DNA from: Tieghemostelium lacteum
Taxonomy: Eukaryota > Evosea > Eumycetozoa > Dictyosteliales > Raperosteliaceae
Length of the DNA stretch: 64,000 nucleotides
Reading direction: 5' to 3'
Assembly (NCBI GenBank): GCA_001606155.1
Contig: LODT01000006.1
Coordinates: 62,001 to 126,000 of the forward strand
The position numbers were made by a program, and so were the translations under genes. Below the pieces are notes generated by a model, which saw nothing but the letters and a program-made list of their open reading frames with translations, searched no databases and was not told the origin of the DNA. Positions 11,938 through 22,563 of this stretch are shown here, piece by piece. Position 1 is the stretch's first letter; each line of letters begins with the position of its first letter.

Positions 11938-12052
11938 CTATTGTATAGTTGAATGTTAAAATATATTAGTATAAATAAATAAAGGGTGTTGTAATAAGTG
12001 ATAGGTGTGTAGTTTAAATACCAATTTAATAATTATTATTTGACATTTTGTA

Positions 12053-12232
12053 ACAATAAAAATAATGATAATCTTTCCAATTTGCAGTTAAATAGTTTTC
12101 AACATATAATTTAAAATGGTGTAAACTACCAATATCAATGATTCTCTTGAGGATAGATTTAAAGTCTAGAAAAGAATAGGATGATATTCTACTAGTGAGA
12201 TCTAGTAGATAAACAATTAAATCTAAAAACAC
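12053..12232 (-). pseudogene. Relic of the fourth ankyrin-like copy, upstream half
   Basis: The minus strand reads VFLDLIVYLLDLTSR, then LKRIIDIGSLHHFKLYVENY and LTANWKDYHYF. This aligns with the segment of copies 1 and 3 reading VDNMIYLLNN...RKIIEVGSVPHFKELVENYF...WKNW. The match ends at the inserted segment and resumes at 11166. The 5' end is also missing, since copy 3 ends only 38 bases away at 12271. Confidence 0.7.
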
Positions 12233-12270
12233 TGATAATTGATTGGTTTACGGTGATCACAAATAACTGA

Positions 12271-14317
12271 TCAGTAGATATATTTATTTTCAACTAATAA
12301 TAATGTCTTTTTTGAAAAGTAATTGAATTTCTTGTGAGATTGAAGAGATTTATCATTGTGATTGATGAAATAGAATCTAATCTTTTCGATGATGTTTATG
12401 TTATTTTGTGAAATACTAGAATGAAGGAAATATTTTAAATGTTTAAAATGAAATATTCCATGTTTAAAGAGAGTTAGTGACATTTTAATTTGATTACTTT
12501 TAGTCAGCTGGTCAATAACTGTTGAACATTTAGAAACTCTCATTTGTCTTTTTAACAATGGATGTGTTCTATGACTAACTAGTAAAGTTATCAATTTGAT
12601 ATTATTGTATCTAATGGCATAATCTAAAAATGTTTGTTTATGAAATTTTAATGGTAAGAGTAATTCCAAAGGTAGTTGAAGTACGTAGTCTAGTAGATCT
12701 ATAAACTGGTTTGGTAACAACTCAAATACTTGAAATAATCTCTTTACTATTACCTCTGGATACTTTTTAAATAAGTATTCTATACATTTACAGAGTCCAA
12801 GATGAAAAGTTGATTTTAAATTGTCAAGGATATAACTCTCATTAACAGAAGCTATATATTCCAGTGCATTTATATTTCCAGTGTCTAGGATTCTTATAAA
12901 TAGTGATGAAAAGTCATTGGTTTCAGTGTGTACATTGTTAAATTCCACAATGTGATTTGAGGCTATATAATCTATAATCTCTTTACTACCACCAAAACCC
13001 AAGACTTTACTTAACAGGTTTCCTGAAAACTTTACTTTTTCCGGTGACTTTAGATGTACATCATGTAGATACCGTAGAATCTCTAAATTGTTGTTGAAAG
13101 GACATTTATTTAGTAATTTAGAGTCATTGACAACTTGGTTACCTTCTTCTATTGCCAACTTTATAATTTCTAAACTACTACTATTTATAACATCTTGACA
13201 TTTAGATTGTTTGATTTGAGGTAGTAGATGACGAAATAAAGTTACATCTTGAATGACTATAGAACATTCCGTAATTAAAGATGTTGTTTTGATTAGATTC
13301 AAATCGAGTAGACATAGGATATTAGGTGTTGGAGTTTTATCTAACCATCCATAATTAATATATGGCCTACTACCACTTTTCTTTAGGTAGGCAGATATTA
13401 AGTGAATAGATTCAGGTGTCTCATATGACAAAATAGAAGCCAACGAATAAAGTGGGTGTTCTTTCAGTTTTGGAAAATATGTTAAAAACTGACAAAGTAA
13501 ATCAAAATGTCTTTTGGTGAATAATTTGTAGGAAAAAGAAGGAATATATTGATCAATGGTAGAGCTCATACTCCAATCCTTATAATCTTTAGGAAAATAG
13601 TTCTCAACTAATTTTTTAAAGTGAATGATACTACCAACATCTGTAATCTCTTTTAAAGCCAATCTACAAAAAGGAGCATCCAAAGGTAATTTGAAATGAT
13701 TATTTAATAGATATTCCATGTTATCAGTAGTCTCTGAGTATATAGATGCAACCAACCACTCTTTAAATTCAAAATCCCTCAACTGGAATATATGAGAAGT
13801 TCTACCAAAAAACCATTTAAAGTCCATTTCGGGGTTGATATTGGTATATAATATTTTTGATCTAGAATGTGATGGCATATCGGAATTTAAGAAGATATCC
13901 GAATGAAAATCAATGATATCCGACAAGATATTAGGATGAGCACTAACAAGACTAAATGGGTAACCAATAAGATTTCTTTTGAAATCAAAGTTAAGTAAAA
14001 ACCTCTTTAAATAGTACCAAGTCTGTGTTTTGTGATAGGAATACTTCAATTTCTCGACTATTCGAAAACCATTCAGATATTCTACCTATATCACCATTCC
14101 ATTCTTTATGAAACTTTAATCTTTCGATAAACTCTTTAGTTTTCCTGTAACCTGTATTATCATATACTTTAACTTTCTTATAATAGTGTGTTACAGGTCT
14201 ATCATAATAATAATATGATTTTAAATTATTATTCTTATAATAATCTCTAATATACGAAAATATAATATTTGATAAATATTTATTATTAAATACTTTTCTA
14301 TACAGTTCATCCGTCAT
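12271..14317 (-). CDS. Ankyrin-like helical repeat family protein, copy 3 (one frameshift)
   Basis: Third paralogue, starting MTDELYRKVFNNKYLSNIIF at 14317 (an in-frame ATG at 14326 is less family-like). It shares the YYDRP block, DFKWFFGRTSHIFQLRDFEF, the VENYFPKDYKDW segment and the C-terminal block KHLKYFLHSSISQNNINIIE...SHKKFNYFSKK. The N-terminal frame (14317 to about 14000) ends FKEVFT, and the rest continues in another frame from NFDFKRN to the TAA at 12271. Here one extra base would explain the switch, opposite in sign to copies 1 and 2. Helical ankyrin-like units fill the middle, for example KFHKQTFLDYAIRYNNIKLI. Function unknown. Confidence 0.68.
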
Positions 14318-14716
14318 TATAATCACAACTTTTTGGTACTAAAAATAAAAAGAAAAAATTTTAAAAAATAAATTACATTTCTAAATATCTTTAACTTGAT
14401 AAAACAAAATACTATTTAATTTTAAATTATATTAATATTTATAAAAATTTAACATTTATTTTTATATATTTTTAAATCTATCGTCTATTCTAAAATAAAA
14501 AGCCTAAAAATTTTTTTTTTCTATTCTTTGAAATCAAATTAATTAATTAACACTAGCAAAAAAGATCTGATCAAACCCAAAAATTAAAAAAAAAATTGTG
14601 CAAAATCAGTTGATCATTTAAATTATGAAAAGTTGTGAAGGATAACATATCTCAGCTATTTAAAGTGTTTAAATAAAAAATTAATCATTTTAGTTTTGTT
14701 GAAAATTGATTTAAAA
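14318..14716. other. Divergent intergenic spacer
   Basis: About 400 bases of A/T-rich DNA between the divergently transcribed copy 3 and the LRR/TIG gene. It contains T and A runs and an imperfect AATTAATTAA. No coding frame, repeat or RNA gene was seen. Confidence 0.5.
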
Positions 14717-16978
14717 ATGAAGTATTATAATCTTCAATTATTTGTACTATTATTAAGTTTAACTATATATTGTGGTTATGCTCAACTTCCTCAATCTGAA
14801 GGTAAATACGTTTAAAAATATTTAAATTTATAGATATTTTAAATGTATATTAATATACTGTTTTCAGCTGATGCACTACAAGTACTTTCAAATAGATTTG
14901 GTTATGGTTGGGATTTAACAAATTTAAGTAAAATATGTGGATTTTTACCATATATAGGATGTGATAGTTCAAAGAAGACAGTTGATGAAATTACAGTGAT
15001 GGCATTTAATAGTCCAGCTCAACTGTTACCATATCAATTGAATAATCTTTTGAATTTGACTAGAATTGTTGTAAACAATTGTATGAATACCCAGATTGAC
15101 TCTACCTATTGGCAGAACTTTGGTCAGTTGACAAAGATTAAGGCATTTTATACAGAGAATGGTAACTGTTTTACAAGTGTTCCAAATGACTTTGGTGCCA
15201 ATTTCCCAGCATCTATGACACATTTTATAGTTGATTCCATGGGTGTTACTATACCACCAAGTTTCTTTAATACTGGTGTTACATGGTTATCTATAAATAA
15301 TGTTACTAGTGGATATGTGTTACCTAGTGGTCCATTTGCTTTTACTAATAGTAAACTGGGTACATTGTTTTTACCAACATATGGAGATATTCCACAATTT
15401 GGAAGTAGCTTTCCGGCATTAGTTGACTTTATAATATTCAAGTATGGAACTGGATCTTTGACCTATGATGAATTTGATAGTTTAGATTTGGCAGCTGTTT
15501 CTATATCCTTTAAAGAAACACCTCAAACTAGATCTAATTTCCCAGAATCTTTATGTAACCAAAAACAAGGGTTTAGATTTTACGTTGATGGTGACGGATA
15601 CACAACAAATGGTTTATTAAATTGCTCTAAATCCAATGGATTATCTATAAATATAAAAAATGCACCAACTCTTGCACAATCACTTGTCTACCCTGGTATA
15701 ATAGCTGGAAAAGTAAACTCACTATATTTCATCTATAATCAGTTAAGTTCATTTTCCAAATTGGATATTTTCCAATTTAAAGAAGGATTGGATTTATCTA
15801 ATAATCAGATTAGTGATGTATTGCCAGATGGAGACTACACAACTATGAAGTATTTGTTATTGTCTAATAATAGTATAACAGGTCAGATTCCACAACAGTT
15901 TTGTACACTTTATAAACCTGGAACATTGACTATTGTAAATAACTTATTTTCAGGTGATATTCCATCATGTTTTCTATGTGAGTTAGATTCATGGAAACAG
16001 TATTTGGTACCTGGAAACCAATTCACTAATCTCAATACTCAGACTACTTATGTGTCATGTCCAAATTTCAGTATAAGTTCTGTGACTCCAACTCTACTGG
16101 ATACAACAGGTGGTATAATTACAGTTCAAGGTGTTGATCTAGGGTACACTGCTGTAGGTACAGGGTCACAAAGTCCCCCACCCTTTGTGTTTAAAGTACT
16201 TAATACCCTAGGTACCATTCAAGTACCTCAAGGTGTTGGAGCTAATATAACATACACCTACAAATTCCATTCCCCACAAACCACAGCATTCAATAATACT
16301 CAATTTACATTTTCATTCAAACCTCCAACTATCAATTCCTATGAATTAGTCTCACAAAAACTAATTCTAAAAGGTACAAACTTTGGACCTGCATCAGGAT
16401 ATGCCAAATTAAAAATCAATTCAGTACAAGCATCATCATTTTCAAGTTACAATCACACAACAATTGAACTTACCAATCCATTAAACATCTCAGCTGGTGA
16501 CATTGCATTCAGAGTTGAATTAAATGTCTCATCACAAGTCACAACTAAAGATTTTGTATATCTAACTGAAAATCCACAAATTAACTTACCTTATCCCTCT
16601 GTAACTGTTAATGGTGGTGATATTGTATTCACAGGTACACATTTTGTAGCAGTACCATCACTCATTAAATTAGCCATCGGTGAATATGATTGTATCATAT
16701 TGGAATCTACAACAACAACTATTAAATGTCATCTTGATTCTGTACCTGCTTCACAAGCTAATGTACCTAAAGATGTCGATTTAACTATAGGTACCTATAC
16801 CTATTCAAATCCAGGTTCATTTGTATTCTCACCAGCATCTTCAACATCATCACCAGCATCTTCAACTACTACCTCCCCATCTGAAGATTCCAGTAGTACT
16901 GATATAAGTAGTTCTTCAAAATTGACACCAATGTCAATTCTAATATCATTATTATCCATAACTCTCTATTTATTCTAA
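14717..16978 (+). CDS. Secreted LRR and IPT/TIG surface protein, probably GPI-anchored
   Basis: Exons 14717-14801 and 14868-16978 join in phase to about 731 residues. The first exon encodes a signal peptide (MKYYNLQLFVLLLSLTIYC..AQ). An LRR N-terminal cap (ADALQVLSNRFG...) is followed by irregular leucine-rich repeats to about residue 400, with clear units such as LDLSNNQISDVLP and LLLSNNSITGQIP. IPT/TIG immunoglobulin-like domains follow (VTPTLLDTTGGIITVQG; PSVTVNGGDIVFTGTHF). A Ser/Thr-rich stalk then precedes a hydrophobic tail (MSILISLLSITLYLF), typical of GPI attachment rather than the TM-plus-basic-tail of the ComC-like genes at 31-39 kb. It has no EGF module. Likely a cell-surface adhesion or recognition protein, by family analogy only. 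Confidence 0.78.
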
Positions 16979-17078
16979 AAAATTAAATTTGATCAAAATT
17001 TTAAAAAACGAACGATTCTTTTTTTTTTTTTTTATTTAATTTATTATTGAAATTAGAGGAGGAAGAAAAGAGACGAAA

Positions 17079-19336
17079 ATGGTTGACACTGATTTTATTA
17101 TGACCATCAATGATGATGAGGAAATAAAATTTCAAGATGAACCTGAAGAAGATGATGAAATAGAATCAAATGACGAAGATGAAAATTTTAATGTTAGTAA
17201 TTATATATGTATAAATTGGAAAAGGAATTTAAAATCTAATATTTTATATAGTTTGAAGATACAGATAAAGTACAATTACCATGGGATTTCGCACCAACAA
17301 TTGAAAAAATGAAAAAACAAACATTAGGTAAAATTGAGGGAGTTACATCATTAGAAGATAAGATTCAACAGAGATTAAATGTTAGAAAAGTTAATAAGAT
17401 GAATGTTGATGATGATGAGGAAGATGTTGAAGAAGGTAATGAAGAGACAACAGAAGTTAAAAAAGTACTGACAGATGATAAGTTGAAGGTATTAGAAGCA
17501 AATAAGAAACAAAAGAAGATTGTAGTTGATGATATACCTACATTTGAAGAACTGCATTTGTCAAGACCTTTATTGAAAGCTGTTCAGAAACTTGGGTATA
17601 CTGAACCTACACCAATTCAGGCAAAGACTATACCATTGGCATTGAATGGTAAGGATATTCTAGCTAGTGCACAAACTGGTAGTGGTAAAACAGCTGCATT
17701 TTTATTACCAATTTTAGAGAGACTTTTGTATAGAGATTCTGAATATCGTGCTATAAGAGTACTGGTATTGTTACCTACTAGAGAACTGGCACTTCAATGT
17801 CAATCAGTAATGGAGAAACTCGCTCAGTTTTCTAATATTACAAGTTGTTTGGTTGTTGGTGGTCTTTCGAATAAGGCACAAGAGGTAGAGTTGAGAAAGA
17901 GTCCTGATGTTGTAATTGCAACTCCTGGTCGTCTTATAGACCATTTGTTAAATGCACATGGTATTGGGTTAGAAGATCTAGAGATTTTGATTCTTGATGA
18001 AGCTGATAGACTACTAGATATGGGTTTCAAAGATGAAATTGGAAAGATTGTGGATTCGTGTCCTGGTAATAGACAAACACTTCTATTTTCAGCTACTTTG
18101 AATGATGAGGTTAAATCTCTTGCTAAACTATCACTTAAACAGCCTATTAGAGTGCAAGTAGATGCCATGTTTCAAGTAGCCTCCTCACTCGAACAGGAAT
18201 TTGTAAAAATCAAACCAAGTCAGTTGGTAGATAGACCTTCGATACTATTGTCACTGTGTAGTAGAGTATTTAACCAAGGTGGTACTATTATATTTGCAAA
18301 GTCAAAAAGAGAGGTTCATAGACTTAGAATCATTTTTGGTTTGTGTGGTTTGAAAGCTGCGGAATTACATGGTAATTTATCTCAAGAACAGAGATTTGAG
18401 TCACTGCAACAATTTAGAGATGGAACTGTTGGATATTTGTTGGCTTCTGATGTTGCTTCAAGAGGTTTGGATATCATTGGTGTGAAGACTGTTATAAATT
18501 ACAATATGCCTAATAATATGGCTCAGTATGTGCATAGAGTAGGTCGTACTGCTAGAGCAGGTGCTGATGGTAAATCATGTTCATTGGTAACTGAACAGGA
18601 TAGAAAGTTACTTAAGGATATTGTATCTAAAGCTAGAAATAAGGCAAAATCCAGATCGGTATCACAAGATTCTATAAATTATTGGAAGAATAGAATAGAG
18701 GAATTGACTGAAGATGTAAGAGCTATTATTAAAGAAGAGTTGAAAGAAAAGGATTTAAGAATGGCAGATAAAGCTCTAAACAAGGCTGAAAAGATTCTAA
18801 AAAATATGGATAAACCACCAAGCACACATGAAGATGAAAAAGTGTGGTTCCAGTCTAGAGAGGATATAAAAAAATCTAAGGAATTGTGGAAAATTGAAAA
18901 TGGAATTATTGATCCTACTAAACCTGTAAATAGTAGCACTGTTCAACCATTGACAAAATCAGACAAGAAATCAAAAGATCCTTATTATGGTCTATCGAGA
19001 AAACAAAGAAGACGTAAACAAATGAGAGAGGAAATGGAACGTGAAGAACGTGAAGAACGTGAAAACAATACAAACTCTGACGATGACCAAGAACCTGAAG
19101 ATGATGAAACTCGTATAAAGAAATTCAAAAACAAATTTGAAAAGTCTCAAAATATGCAAAGATCCTTTGCTAAACAGACTAAACGTATTGAACAATTGAG
19201 AAGAGTCGGTATCTACACTGGTCCAACTGATCAAGAAAAAGCAAAAATTGAAAAGAAAAAAGATAAAAAGTTTAAAAAGAAATCAAATCTAGGTAAAGTT
19301 AAACAACAAGCTTTATCTAATAGAAAAAAGAAATAA
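17079..19336 (+). CDS. ddx27: DEAD-box RNA helicase DDX27 (Drs1), ribosome biogenesis
   Basis: Exons 17079-17192 and 17252-19336 give about 732 residues. DDX27/Drs1 acts in the nucleolus on 60S pre-ribosomes. The acidic N-terminus is followed by the Q motif (PTPIQAKTIPLAL), Walker A (SAQTGSGKTAAF), PTRELALQ, TPGRLIDHL, DEAD in LILDEADRLLDMGF, SAT in LLFSATLNDEV, and the helicase C motifs ASDVASRGLD and HRVGRTARAG. The C-terminal tail is long, basic and coiled, with the YYGLSRKQRRRKQMREEM segment and a lysine-rich end, as in Drs1. All catalytic motifs are intact. The start is the only ATG before the acidic stretch. Confidence 0.93.
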
Positions 19337-19570
19337 ATTTTTCTTATAATATTATATTATGATAAAATTTTGATATTTCATATATTGATTTGGTAGTAGT
19401 GTGTGAATGTTGATTATTATAAATTTACAATGTTTATCATTACTATACAACCTATTTTATTAGTTATTTACAATTTTCGTTCTTTATATTATATATATAT
19501 ATGTTTGTTTCATTATTATTCGTGGTGTTGGTGATCCTGTATTATGATAAAGTAAATGTTAGAGGATATA

Positions 19571-19852
19571 TTAATTACTATACAGTTTACCACAACCTAC
19601 CATTTGAACTGGATATTTTCTAATACTAGTTGGTTTCTTTGGTTTCTCTTTTTTATATCCTAAAAGTTCTCTAACAAAATCATATTTTGAAAGATACATT
19701 CTCCACATAAAATACCAACCTATAAGTTTAAATTGTTATTCAAATTAGCACATTAACTATCATGACAATATCAAAAATCTCAAATAAGTCATACCTAATA
19801 GTAATGGTATAGCAATTAATAAAATTGCATAAATCGTACTCAGTATCTCCAT
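19571..19852 (-). CDS. SMIM13-like small single-pass membrane protein
   Basis: Two exons, 19852-19795 and 19719-19571, join in phase to 68 residues. MEILSTIYAILLIAIPLLLG is a transmembrane segment. The conserved block GWYFMWRMYLSKYDFVRELL closely resembles animal SMIM13 (GWYFVWHLFLSKFKFLREL), and a basic tail follows. The function of SMIM13 is not established. Each exon is too short to stand out as an ORF. The intron uses GTATGA...TATAG. The block match over about 20 residues is strong enough to propose homology; topology is inferred. Confidence 0.75.
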
Positions 19853-20615
19853 ATTTGCATAACTTCAAAAAAAATAAAAAAAAATAAAATACAAACACAG
19901 TTTAATTAATTTTAAATAAATAAAAAAAAAATTACAGTATTAAGTTTTAGTTGAATTTCAATTTTGAATAATCTATTTTTCCAATTTTAGTTGATGATCA
20001 ATATGATATCTAATATAGATAATATTAAATATCATATTAATAAAAAGAATATTCATTGTCTTAAAACGAAAGATATTATTATATTTCACCTTCTCCTTCT
20101 AGAATGTAATTTAAATATTTTTGTTAATATGAAAGACGTAGTTATATTAGTTTATGACAAACCTATAAGTCCATTAAAATTTTTTCCTTACAATTCTCCA
20201 TTTGGGAAAGTTGGAAGAGAAAACAAAGATTTTATTATAATTTTAAATATCTTTATACAAATTGGTATCGTAGAGGCACACTTAATCTCAAAAAAAAAAA
20301 ATCATCTTTGCAAAAACGAAAAATTGTGATTGATCAACTTTCCCCAGTATTAGAAAGAGAATTTTCTTTCTCTGTTATTTTTAAATAATTTTTGTTATAA
20401 TCAACATTTTGACACTTTTACGATTTTTTTTTTTTCATTTTTTATAATACATTTATATATTTCAACTTCTTCTCCAACTCACAAGTTCACCACTAAACAC
20501 AATAATATTATTGTAATATATTTTCATATAAATCAATATTGATTTTATATTATATTATAATTTATTTCAGTACCAGATTTATTTAATCTTTTTTATCTAT
20601 CATCGATTGAATAAA
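19853..20615. other. Intergenic spacer with one doubtful ORF
   Basis: Spacer between the divergent SMIM13-like and PLD-like genes. It is A/T-rich with homopolymer runs. It contains a plus-strand frame of about 110 codons (19994-20329) with phrases such as PLKFFPYNSPFGKVGREN. No family is recognised, and its A/T richness makes chance openness plausible. Confidence 0.35.
19994..20329 (+). CDS. Doubtful hypothetical ORF
   Basis: A frame of about 110 codons from the ATG at 19994, rich in Ile, Asn and Lys. The C-terminal half (KDVVILVYDKPISPLKFF) has less biased composition than expected for noncoding DNA, which is the only support. There is no recognisable domain, and it overlaps the putative promoter of the SMIM13-like gene. 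Confidence 0.2.
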   Translation: MINMISNIDNIKYHINKKNIHCLKTKDIIIFHLLLLECNLNIFVNMKDVVILVYDKPISPLKFFPYNSPFGKVGRENKDFIIILNIFIQIGIVEAHLISKKKNHLCKNEKL

Positions 20616-22081
20616 ATGATTAAAGGCATCATTGTAGTTACATTGATACTCTGTAGTCAATTGGCATTTAGTCTAGTTGAATCCAACCAGAAACAATCAA
20701 TTAGAAATACAGATAGCTCCCATTCCTATGGGTGCCAAGATGGTCAGGTATACATTGCCGAATCCATTCCACTGTTTCTCAACCTAACCTATAATGTCTC
20801 TACTCACAATGGTATATTTTTATCATCCTCAATTTTGATAATTTGATATAACACAAAAAAAGAAAGGGATTGTTAATAATTTACAATTTTTTTTTTACTA
20901 CTTTTATATAATCTCTCTTAAATACCATCACTTGAAACCCACCACATTTTTAAAAAAACAAATTTTTAAATTTATATATAGCATGGCTAAATTTGATTAA
21001 TAGTGCCAATCAAACCATTGATATGGGTATTTTCTATATGACATTGACAGAGGGTGGTAACTATTCATCTGCATATGGTGGAGATCTGGGACTGGATGTT
21101 TTCAAAGCATTAATCAATGCTCACCAAAGAGGTGTAAAAATTAGAATTGTTCAGAATATGCCATCACCTTCAATGCCAGCTGATGATACTGAATATCTAG
21201 CTAATATGGGTGCTGCTGAAGTTCGATCTATCAATTGGACTCGTTTGGAAGGTTCAGGTATTTTACACACTAAAGTCATTGTAATTGATGACACCTCAGC
21301 TTATGTAGGTTCTGCTAACCTTGATTGGCGTTCACTTGCACAGGTTAAAGAGTTAGGTGTAGTTGTCGAATCTTGTAAAGATCTAGTTATGGATACTTCA
21401 GCTGCTTTCGAACAGTACTGGGCTGCTGCTGCTTACACCTCACTCCCTAAATACTGGAGTTACAAATACGATGCAAAGTATAATGCATCTCACATGGCTC
21501 AACTAAATGTCAATTCCAATCAAAACTTTTCCATGTTCTTGGCAGTCTCCCCACCAAGTTTTGTAAGTAAGGATCGTACTGGAGATATCGACGCTCTCTT
21601 AGCTGCTGTTAATAACGCCCAAGAAAGTGTCTGCATATCTGTCATGGACTATGCACCAACATCATTCTACAACACACCAAACTTCTTTTGGCCTGTAATT
21701 GATGATGCCTTAAGAGCTGCCGCATTCAATCGTGGTGTTAAAGTCAGATTACTAGTAAGTCACTGGAATCACACAAATACCGTTATTATCCCACAATTTT
21801 TACATTCTCTAGCTCAGGTTGGAAATGTGACTGTTCGTTGGTTCCAAGTACCAGATTTACCATTCCAACCTCAAGTCCCATTCACCCGTGTAAATCACGC
21901 CAAATACATGGTCACTGAACAACAGTCTTATGTAGGCACCTCCAACTGGTCCGAAGACTACTTTATGGATACTGGTGGTCTATCTTACAATATCTTTAAT
22001 CCAACTTTCACAGCTCAATTACAATCCATCTTTGACAGAGACTGGAATTCTGAATACGCGCTACCCATCACTTCATTCTAA
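20616..22081 (+). CDS. Phospholipase D family protein (PLD3/PLD4-like, two HKD motifs)
   Basis: Exons 20616-20811 and 20982-22081 give about 431 residues. The first exon encodes a signal peptide or anchor (MIKGIIVVTLILCSQLAFS), and the rest is lumenal with several N-glycosylation sequons. HKD motif 1 is HTKVIVIDD with GSANLDWRSL. HKD motif 2 is HAKYMVTE with GTSNWSEDYF, where Glu replaces the usual Asp, a change also common in PLD3/4-type proteins. Animal PLD3/4 are lysosomal and include 5' exonucleases, so a nuclease role is as plausible as lipid hydrolysis. Length and architecture fit dictyostelid PldY/PldZ-type proteins. The GC content of this gene is visibly higher than its neighbours, consistent with strong expression. 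Confidence 0.88.
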
Positions 22082-22563
22082 TTAATACCTTTAATTAATC
22101 CAAAAAAACACAAAAAAATATCATTAATCATAGAAATATTGTTTAATAACAAAATAACTACAAAATGACTCACGATACACTCTCATTAATTATTATTTAA
22201 TAATTTAAAAAAATATATATAAATTATATTACTTTTTTTTAACATTTTTTTTTTATTTTTACCTACATTTGATTTCATTGTTTATTTTTTTTCATTCTAG
22301 AAAACACACTATTGCTACCCACTCTACATCACTACCACTTTTTATTTTACAATTTATAGAATATCTTTTTTAATTTGAAATTTCCAAATTTACACTGAGA
22401 AGTTTTTCATTGAAAATGTTCCTGAATAATTGACTTAATTTGTTGTTGTTTTGACTGATGATTGGAAAAACACTGGGAGACTTAAAAAAATTAACTTTTT
22501 TTTTTTTTTTTTATATTTTGAAAGTAATAATTTTGTTCTGTTTTCAATTATTGAAAGAAGAAA
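22082..22563. other. Intergenic spacer
   Basis: About 480 bases with long T runs and no coding frame. It holds the terminator region of the PLD-like gene and the promoter of the PROPPIN gene. Confidence 0.5.

Larger units (their letters stand above)
11167..12052. other. 886-base inserted segment splitting the relic ankyrin-like gene, with 10-bp inverted ends
   Basis: The two relic halves at 10779-11166 and 12053-12232 are consecutive parts of one family member, and this segment separates them. Its ends are TACAAAATGT (11167-11176) and ACATTTTGTA (12043-12052), perfect inverted copies of each other. Inside are the first two exons of a CDC73 gene on the plus strand and an unidentified terminal exon on the minus strand. 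No target-site duplication is obvious. In A/T-rich DNA a 10-bp inverted match can arise by chance, so the boundary is tentative. Confidence 0.5.

Noticed and set aside
6604-14317. Programmed ribosomal frameshifting as explanation for the three breaks
   Set aside because: The shifts differ in sign and position and share no slippery sequence, so mutation or sequence error is simpler.
15026-15441. Minus-strand open frames of 65-97 codons opposite the LRR/TIG gene
   Set aside because: They are antisense to a clear signal-peptide/LRR coding frame and show no domain.
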